From the NCBI GenBank assembly GCA_001600095.1, contig BCIX01000005.1, forward strand, positions 1,122,523 through 1,186,522: a stretch of DNA of 64,000 bases. Reading direction: 5' to 3'. How positions within the stretch are numbered: the stretch's first letter is position 1; the number at the start of each line of letters is the position of its first letter. The position numbers and the translations under genes are program-made. This DNA is from Bullera alba (taxonomy: Eukaryota; Basidiomycota; Tremellomycetes; Tremellales; Bulleraceae). Shown in pieces: positions 57,445 to 64,000 of this stretch. The notes under the pieces are model-generated. The model searched no databases, was not told where the DNA came from, and saw only the letters and a program-made list of their open reading frames with translations.

Positions 57445-59280
57445 ATGTCCCAGCTGTCGCTCGCCTCGTCCTCCTCGGCTTTATTTGAAGAAGCAACCTC
57501 AACGGCAGCCGGTGCACAGAGGAGACTGGCAGATCTCCGGAGCTTTCAGATACCCAGACTGGAGGGATGCAAGTCGCCAGGGATGCACGCTGAGCTTTGT
57601 GAGGAGTTGAGAGGCGATCTGGAGCATGTCCGCCGTTCCGTCGAGGTGAGTGCGTCAGGGGTGTAGGGGCATAGACGGACGATGTGGAGCTGGATGGACG
57701 GCTGTGAATGCAGTGTGAATTCCCTGGATGTAGAGAAGGGGCTGTGGAGGGATAGGATGCACCTCTGCTACTAGAGTGAGGACCGAGTGCGCGGCACGTC
57801 GGGCAACTTGACATATAAGGCATGCGGCCAGGGCTACGAGACACATGGAAACAGCAGCTGACACTCTCTCCAGACATGCACCGAGCTCTGCGAGTATATC
57901 TCCCCCCAGGCGAGGAACGAGTTCGAACACACCCTCATAGCCCTGACCCAAGAGTATAAAGAGTGAGTGCGTCGGCTAGCAACTCTAGCTCGACCAGACC
58001 ATCGGATCATCATGTGCTCGGTGTATCTTGGCCAAAGATGGCAGGTCCTTCCGTCAAGTCTACAGCCGAGAGAGGACAGATTGCAGCACTATCCCATAGA
58101 GCTGGGCGGAGGATACAGTGCCCCTTAAAGGTCTACACCCAATCCTGCTACAGATCCTCTATCAAGCATCACCCCGTCCCCCTCCAATTCCCCCAAGCCC
58201 ATGTGTTATCGGCCACGCTTACACCCATATGCAGACTCCAGACCGCATATCGCAACGCAGTGGTCGTCTCCAAATCCCTCATCAACTCGAGAGCCCGGTC
58301 GAAGCGGCATCTGACCACCAGGGATTCGACAGGCGACACCCTCGAGTCAGAGGAGCCGGACAAGCCAAGGTCGGCAGCTGGGTGAGTGGTCGTACTGAAT
58401 TTGCTCAGTTCGTCCCGTCGACCTGCCCGCCCCGCATGGACGTACCTCCCGTCGAGGGCCCAGCTGATTCAACGTTCTGTGCAGCACCGACGACGCCTTG
58501 CAGACAAAAACCAACGAAGTGACGGATGCGCTGAGACGGACCACGAATCTGATGCAAGCGGAGCTCGAGCGGTCTGTGCTCTCGGTCCAGATGCTAGGTG
58601 GGTGTGGAGATGGATTATGAGGTTCGAGCTGATCGTGTGCTTCTCCTCTTCTCCAATCTGTTCCTCATGGGCCTCACCCCTCCCTCGTTACCCGTCGGTC
58701 TCCCCGGTCGCTACGCTCCCTTCGCTCGCTTGCTCACCCAGACTCATCAACCCAGACACTAAAACTCACCTCTGGGCTCTACGACAACTACTCCTCCCTC
58801 CTGCAGACATCGACCCAGCTCATCCGGTTGATCGAAAAGGCCGACTGGTACGACCGACTGATCATCCTCTCCGCATTCGTCCTCTTTCTCCTCGTGGTGG
58901 GATGGATATTGAAGCGCAGAGTACTGGACAAGCTCGTCGGCGGGCTCGGATGGTGGATCGGCGGAAGCTTCCGGCTATTGGGCATGGGAATGGGTATGGG
59001 ATCGAGTAAATCCTCGAAAGGGGCGTCATCATTGGCGTCCGCGGCCGTGTCCTCCGTTGGGCCGGCAGCGTCGGCTGCGCTGGCGGCAGCGGCGAACAGA
59101 CGTAAAGCGCCTCTTGGGGGACTCGATCAGAAGGAAGATCAGAATTTGGATCAGGGCCAATTGCTGGAAGAATCTCAATGGACATCGACTGAACAGCCGC
59201 TCGAGGACCTGGTGCCAAGTCTACCCGAGGACTCTGCAGTGCGACCCGCAGGCGACGGCGCGCCTCGCGATGAGTTGTAG
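57445..59280 (+). CDS. SEC20: Golgi-to-ER SNARE Sec20
   Basis: Predicted 362-residue Sec20, a SNARE of the ER that receives Golgi-derived COPI vesicles. Exons: 57445-57645, 57874-57962, 58235-58381, 58485-58597, 58742-59280. The family core reads LQTAYRNAVVVSKSLINS, then DDALQTKTNEVTDALRRTTNL and LDSSTQTLKLTSGLYDNYSS (across the last intron), ending LIRLIEKADWYDRLIILSA. One membrane segment follows (LIILSAFVLFLLVVGWIL). The lumenal part is Gly/Ser/Ala-rich, and the protein ends in RDEL, an HDEL-like ER retrieval signal; yeast Sec20 ends in HDEL. Introns here are long for the region (228, 272, 103 and 144 nt). I saw no snoRNA-like C/D motifs in them. Confidence 0.92.
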
Positions 59281-59612
59281 GCGGCGATGGAATGTGACCA
59301 CCGAGACAGATGTACAACGACAAGGTGCTCTTAGTATTGATGGACCGCACCCAGTCCTCGCGATGCAGTCAGATGTCATCTTGCGCACTTGAAGTCATCT
59401 AGACCCCATCAATCCCTGGGAAGGAGCGCGACCGGGTCTCTCGCTGCCGTACTGTATCTATTGTATACATGCATACAAAGCGGCATAAGCGGGCTGAGAG
59501 TGCTCATGAAGCGCCCTGGAGATCTAGCTACTGCGGCTGTAGACATCTCGTCTGATCATAGGTCTATCCCCGCTCTGCTCGCTCACCCTCATACTCACAC
59601 AAGCGCGCGTGG
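59281..59612. other. Convergent 3' intergenic region of SEC20 and SWI3
   Basis: This 332-bp region lies between two facing stop codons. I see no gene, RNA or clear hairpin. Confidence 0.4.
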
Positions 59613-61736
59613 TCAGAGCTGGACGACACTGCTTTCCTCCTTTGGTGGCGGATTGACCCCTTGGACGGGAACGACGCTCTCTGCCGTCGATGCACCCATC
59701 ACTCCATCCTTGACCGCCTTAACCTCGCTCTCTGCGCCCGCTGCGCCCGCTACTGCACTCGACTCGCCCTCCTCCTTCATCTTCTGGATCAGGCCCTCCA
59801 CTCTGGCCAACTGCGCTTGAACATTGACTTTTTCCTTGAACAGAGATTGTCGGCCGAGTTCCACTCTCCGCTTTTCCTCCTCGAGCATCTCTTCCATCCT
59901 CTCAAACATGTTGAGCTTGAGCTCGACCTTGCGGACCTGGGCGGCGACCAGCCTGGAGACCAACTGCGACAGACGCGCTTGTTCATGTTGAGCCAACGCA
60001 GAGGCCTTTGCCGCGGCGGCACCTAATGCCACGCTGGCCGCTCTCTCCACTGCACTCTGACTTGGCGCCTCAGTCTCCATCACAGCCCCGCCGGCGGCTC
60101 CAGTCGATTTCTCGGCAGTATCGCTGCCGTTGGCGGGTTGATCCACGGCAATAGCCTCATTCTTGACCTCTCCCTCCTGTCCCTCGTCGGCCTTGTCCCG
60201 CTTGCGCTTGAGCCCCTGGGCCAACTCGCCAAGTGCGCTCTGGGCCGCTGCGGCAGCGACGGCCGGTCCAACGGCATTCGCGAGAAAGGTTACCACGCTC
60301 ATCACTGGATTCTCGTTCGACTCGAATGGGACACCATTGATGCCCGCCTGATACCGCAAAAGGCCGAGGTCGGTCGCGGATTTGTCTTGAGTCAGGTACG
60401 GGTCTTCAATGGGTAATTGGAGGAATTTCTGGATACACTGATCTCTCGATCTCGTTCCGACGTGTTGAGAGACATTCTGCCAGTCGTCGTCGAACATCTC
60501 GATACCCTCGAGGAGGAGTAGTGTCTCCTGATCCGTCCAGTCGGTAGCGCCAGAGGCGTGCTTGAACACCTGCTCGTCGAGTCGGATAAAGTCGCCAGAG
60601 AACATGCTAGAGGGGAATCGGCCAGAGACAAAGCAAGATGGACACAGGGTGTACTCGCCATCCTTCATCGAGTGGTATCGAGTTTTTGAGCAGTCTGTCC
60701 CGCACGTCTCGCACGAGTACGACTGCGGCTTTGGCGCAGAGTCGGCACCGTTGGCATCGGCAATCTTGACGGCTTCAGAGGTGGTGATGGGTTTCGAGGT
60801 CTTTGATGTCGAGTGATAGATTGTCTTTCTCAGGTCAAGGTTGGTCGGGTGGGGGGAAATGCCATTTTGTTGTGCCTGTAGGGCGAGCGAACCGGTGTTG
60901 GGCTTGGACCCGGGGTGCAGCAGGTTTGACAATCCACGGGGCGTGTCTAGCGTCACTCGGAAGTGACCAGTGAAAGGAGGGCCAAGGGCCGCAGGCCGCG
61001 TCTCGGGATCGACCTAGGCGTGTGTGTCAGTCAAGAGAGTCGAGTGTTGCTGACATTCTTTTGCAACGTACCTGATAGTTGATCAAGCCCCACTGTTCCA
61101 AGAACGCGTGTACTCGCATGATGCTACCGACGTCACCTGCCAGATTCCTCCGGCACGCAGTCACCGTGAGGTACTCTCCCGGGTTGAGCCTGTACGTGTT
61201 GATCATGAAATCTCGGTAATCCTTGTAGATGGCCGGGGTTTTGCTCCTGTTTCTACTTGAGAAAAACTCTGGTAGAGAGCGTCGCTCGATCGGATGGATT
61301 GTCGACAGGCTGAACCATGACGAGTACGATGGGATCACCAGCGGATGTGTCTGAGAGGCGAGGTATGTCGTTGCGAGGTTGTGCAGATCCGACGCCGAGG
61401 GCTTCTCCGTCTCGGGCGCTGGATCGCTGTTCGACACTGGGTCAATGGGTGGTTCTGCCGGTGTCATCACGGTCGCTCGAGCAGTGGAGGTTTCTACAGC
61501 GAAGTCAGAGCCATACAGCTTGCAACAACCTCAGAACGGATTGACCCACCTCCTGGCGTGTCTACCTCCATGCCGCTGTCGTCTGGACCGAGGTTCGTGA
61601 TGGAACCACCGTAGATTGGCTCCCTTTCCCTCTCTTTGCCCGGAGCGGAGGACAACTGCTGCGTGGTGACATCTCCCGTCGCCTCGGGCTCAGCTCCCGG
61701 CGTCGACACCTTGAGCGAGATTTTCGGCGTGGACAT
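59613..61736 (-). CDS. SWI/SNF-RSC complex subunit (Swi3/Rsc8/Moira type)
   Basis: Predicted 669-residue core subunit of a SWI/SNF or RSC chromatin-remodelling complex. Exons on the minus strand: 61550-61736, 61072-61493, 59613-61013. The SWIRM domain is about 105-203 ([20 protein letters not shown], then [20 protein letters not shown] and [20 protein letters not shown], ending WGLINYQ). A ZZ zinc finger near 300 follows ([28 protein letters not shown]). A SANT domain near 355-405 has [20 protein letters not shown] and [17 protein letters not shown]. An Ala-rich segment and a long coiled coil ([20 protein letters not shown]) form the dimer region. The order SWIRM-ZZ-SANT-coiled coil is diagnostic for this family. 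Without a tree I cannot say whether it is the Swi3 or the Rsc8 version. It diverges from the phosphogluconolactonase gene. Confidence 0.93.
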
Positions 61737-62336
61737 TGTTGAAGGGTTTGATAGCGTTGTTGTTCTCGTATGCTAAAGCTTTGAGGTTGGAGTGGAGTGT
61801 GGTCCGGCTTCTTGATAGGCAGTGTCAAGACCGATTATTGTGTCGCGTGAGGTGCCGCTTGTCGCGTTGCTATCACGTCTACTCGCTCAGAGTTCTACGT
61901 GCAATGTCCCGTATGTGGACGAGTATCCGATTGTAGCTGTCAACATGGAGAGAGAGAGAGGACGCGAGGGGTAACAGTGCCAACGGAGTTTTTGGATTTC
62001 TCCGAGTGTGGCACAAGGCGCGGCGTGCCTACATGGTGCACCCAGGTTAGGCCTTCCAGGAGGAGGGCTCTTGGGCGCCTACTGTCTTCCCCTCCTGACG
62101 TCAGCCGCTCTTTGCCCGCTTGGACATTTGGACGTCGGCCTTTTGTGACTTTTTGCTCTTGCTCTTATCAAGACGTTAGACGACAGGTGAGCGAAGCAGA
62201 TGTGTGAGTGAGGAGGCATGCTGATAGTCTTCAGAATCACTTTAGCCCGCTGAAGAATCGACCGAGAGAACACCCCGCATCAGCTACTGTCGAATTCAAA
62301 CCCGCTACTGTCAGCCGAACCACTCGTCTCAGCACC
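61737..62336. promoter_or_regulatory. Divergent promoter between SWI3-type gene and 6PGL
   Basis: This 600-bp region lies between two outward-facing starts. A perfect palindromic CRE, TGACGTCA, is at 62096-62103, about 235 bp before the 6PGL ATG. A GA-repeat (about 61944-61962) is also present. No gene is seen. Confidence 0.5.
62096..62103. promoter_or_regulatory. CRE-type palindrome TGACGTCA
   Basis: This is an exact 8-bp site for CREB/ATF-type bZIP factors such as fungal Atf1. An 8-mer is expected about twice in 64 kb counting one strand, so placement in a promoter is suggestive only. Confidence 0.4.
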
Positions 62337-63373
62337 ATGCCCAACAGCGCCGCCGCCCCCGTGCTGTACAAGTACCCAGGAGCACCAGAGCTCCAGTCGT
62401 CTCTGGCCAACTTCATCCTGAAAGCCCAGACGGACGCCATTGCCAAACGGGACAAATTCACCATTGCCCTCTCTGGCGGATCGCTACCGGACAACCTGTC
62501 AAAGCTCAAGGATGTCGAGGGTATCCAGTGGGATAAATGGCAAGTCTTCTTTGCCGACGAACGGATCGTGCCCCTCGAACACCCGGATTCAAACTACAAC
62601 GCCTGCGCCAAGAGCTTTTTGAACGACGTTCCCATTCCGAGGGAACACATACATACCATCAAGCCGGAGCTCTTCTTGGAATCGACAAAGTCGGACCCGA
62701 CGCCGAAAGAGATCAAGAAGGAGGTGTATGACGATCTGGAGAGCGAAGCGGTGGAGATTGCGGACGATTACGAACAGCAATTGGTGCAAACGTTTGCAGG
62801 GGCGAATGCGGCGAGATACCCCACTTTCGACTTGATCCTCCTTGGCATGGGACCCGATGGACACACGTGCTCCCTGTTCCCCAACCACGAGCTGTTGTCG
62901 GAGAATGCGAGATGGGTCGCCGAGATCATGGACAGTCCAAAACCTCCTCTGAGACGTATCACCTTCACGTAAGTCACAACCTCTATTGTTGTACAAGGCG
63001 AAAATCTGACTTGACTTAGGTACCAAGTCCTCAATCACGCATTCAGATGCGCCTTTGTCGCCATGGGAGAGGGCAAACAGGACATGCTGTCCAGTATCCT
63101 CGATAGGCCAGAGGAGGGACTGCCCTGCTCCAGAGTCAGGCCCGCTTCGTAAGTTCAGCTACTCGTAGCTTCACGCCGCCCAGCTGAGAGTGATGTAGGC
63201 CCGGCCTGGTGTTCTGGTTTGTGGACGAGGCCGCTGCCGCCAAAGTCAAATACCCGTCCACAGAGTACAAATGGGTCGGGGCGGAGAGCATGGCCGAGAG
63301 CGATGATCTCGTGGCTGAGGAGAGGAAGAAGATGAAGGCGGAGATGGACGCGGCGGTCAAGGCTGCCGAGTGA
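62337..63373 (+). CDS. 6-phosphogluconolactonase (Sol family)
   Basis: Second enzyme of the oxidative pentose phosphate pathway. It hydrolyses 6-phosphogluconolactone, between glucose-6-phosphate dehydrogenase and 6-phosphogluconate dehydrogenase, in the cytosol. Exons: 62337-62968, 63020-63148, 63199-63373; 311 residues. Family blocks are [56 protein letters not shown] and the tail [17 protein letters not shown]. The [13 protein letters not shown] loop carries the phosphate-binding and catalytic residues. The chosen ATG ([15 protein letters not shown]) is the first in frame. A longer C-terminal charged tail ([16 protein letters not shown]) follows the domain. Confidence 0.95.
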
Positions 63374-64000
63374 CTCGCACCCAGCGGAGTGAGTAGTCAG
63401 GTGGATGAAGAGGCAAAGGATAGATCGAAGTTGTAGATGGGGGAATGGGTTCGTGAGAGCCCTCGGTCGCTTGAAGATCGGAAGAAAAGCTGCGTGCGAG
63501 AAAAGAGAACGACGGGAGGAAGTGAGCAGTATATATCCAGTACAAGGTCATGAACACACTAGATGCGAGACAGCCGGGCCTTGCATGTGCTGGATACTCT
63601 GATGGGTCTTGGACTCTTGCTGCGTGTATGTTTGGTTCTGCTCATGGCGGGGAGCTGCAAGAATGCAAGGATGCCGGCAGAGATCGGGCATCGCACTAAG
63701 CCGAACGAGTCGAGCAAAAGCAAATCATACCGAGTCGAATTCACTCCATGCCTCCTCTTGTATAGTCAGCAACGAGCGTGGTGTGGTGTAGAGAAGCCTC
63801 AATAGCTGATCGATAGAAGTGTGCAGCTCTGTGCATAGTCCTGTGAGTTGACCATCCGGATCTACATTGTCGCTAACAAAGCAGGAGTCCTCTCGACAGT
63901 TCGGACATCCTGGAAATAGACTCTCACACGACCAGTGACCTTGGTGCCTCTGCCGGTTCCACGTTGACACTCGGGGATCACTCTCGTTCCTCGACGATCG
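63374..64000. other. Right-end region without supported gene
   Basis: This 627-bp region is the 3' flank of the phosphogluconolactonase gene up to the window edge. A minus-strand open frame at 63725-63970 begins at GTG, not ATG, and matches nothing I know. It could be part of a gene outside the window. Confidence 0.4.

Noticed and set aside
57646..58234. Long SEC20 introns as hosts of snoRNAs
   Set aside because: I looked for RTGATGA and CTGA box pairs and saw none in a suitable arrangement.
63725..63970. 81-codon minus-strand frame near the right edge
   Set aside because: Starts at GTG, has no clear domain and no supporting splice pattern.

Overview
This 64 kb window is nuclear DNA from a basidiomycete fungus, most likely a tremellomycete-type yeast (Cryptococcus/Kwoniella/Tremella relatives). 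That placement is an inference from gene style: G+C-rich sequence, dense gene packing, many very short introns (mostly 45-60 nt, GTGAGT/GTAAGT donors, CTGAC/CTAAC-like branch sites) and conserved eukaryotic housekeeping genes. No search was run. I rebuilt 23 protein genes exon by exon (about 114 introns). In every model the reading phase closes across all junctions to a single stop.

Layout, left to right. (1) 1-357: 3' end of a CLC chloride channel gene. (2) 1518-5331: class 3 (diacylglycerol-type) lipase. (3) 5561-7660 minus: ataxin-10/Ctr86. It diverges from (4) 8037-12193: VIP1-type inositol pyrophosphate kinase/phosphatase. (5) 12684-14796: oxysterol-binding protein of Osh6/7 type. (6) 15178-17032: F-box-like protein. 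(7) 17278-17874 minus: alkyltransferase-like DNA repair protein Atl1. It diverges from (8) 18589-19912: SAP30-like nuclear protein. (9) 20194-21315 minus: Atg10. (10) 21912-24506 minus: CNNM/Mam3 transporter. (11) 24867-27616: unrecognised acidic protein. (12) 28532-33220: 1503-residue disordered protein. (13) 33867-36400 minus: ESCRT-0 subunit Vps27. It diverges from (14) 37301-43509: RNA polymerase II subunit RPB1. (15) 43900-50320: APC1. (16) 50619-51378 minus: myosin regulatory light chain. It diverges from (17) 52055-53398: secreted fasciclin protein. (18) 53621-54538 minus: small basic protein. It diverges from (19) 54811-55593: ribosomal protein uL1. (20) 56092-56868: mitochondrial ribosomal protein bS6m. 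(21) 57445-59280: SNARE Sec20. (22) 59613-61736 minus: SWI3/RSC8. It diverges from (23) 62337-63373: 6-phosphogluconolactonase. The last 0.6 kb holds no gene I can support.

The genes do not form one pathway. They are a typical fungal mix of lipid and inositol signalling (lipase, VIP1, OSH), membrane traffic (Vps27, Sec20, Atg10), gene expression (RPB1, SWI3, SAP30-like, uL1, bS6m), cell division (APC1, myosin light chain) and metabolism. I see no transposon, virus, CRISPR array, tRNA or secondary-metabolite cluster, and no clearly novel multi-gene system. The points most worth a second look are small: the RPB1 C-terminal domain (no exact consensus heptad, and one exon that is exactly five heptads long), an ambiguous in-frame stop in the CNNM gene, several very small exons, and short repeated motif arrays in some promoters.
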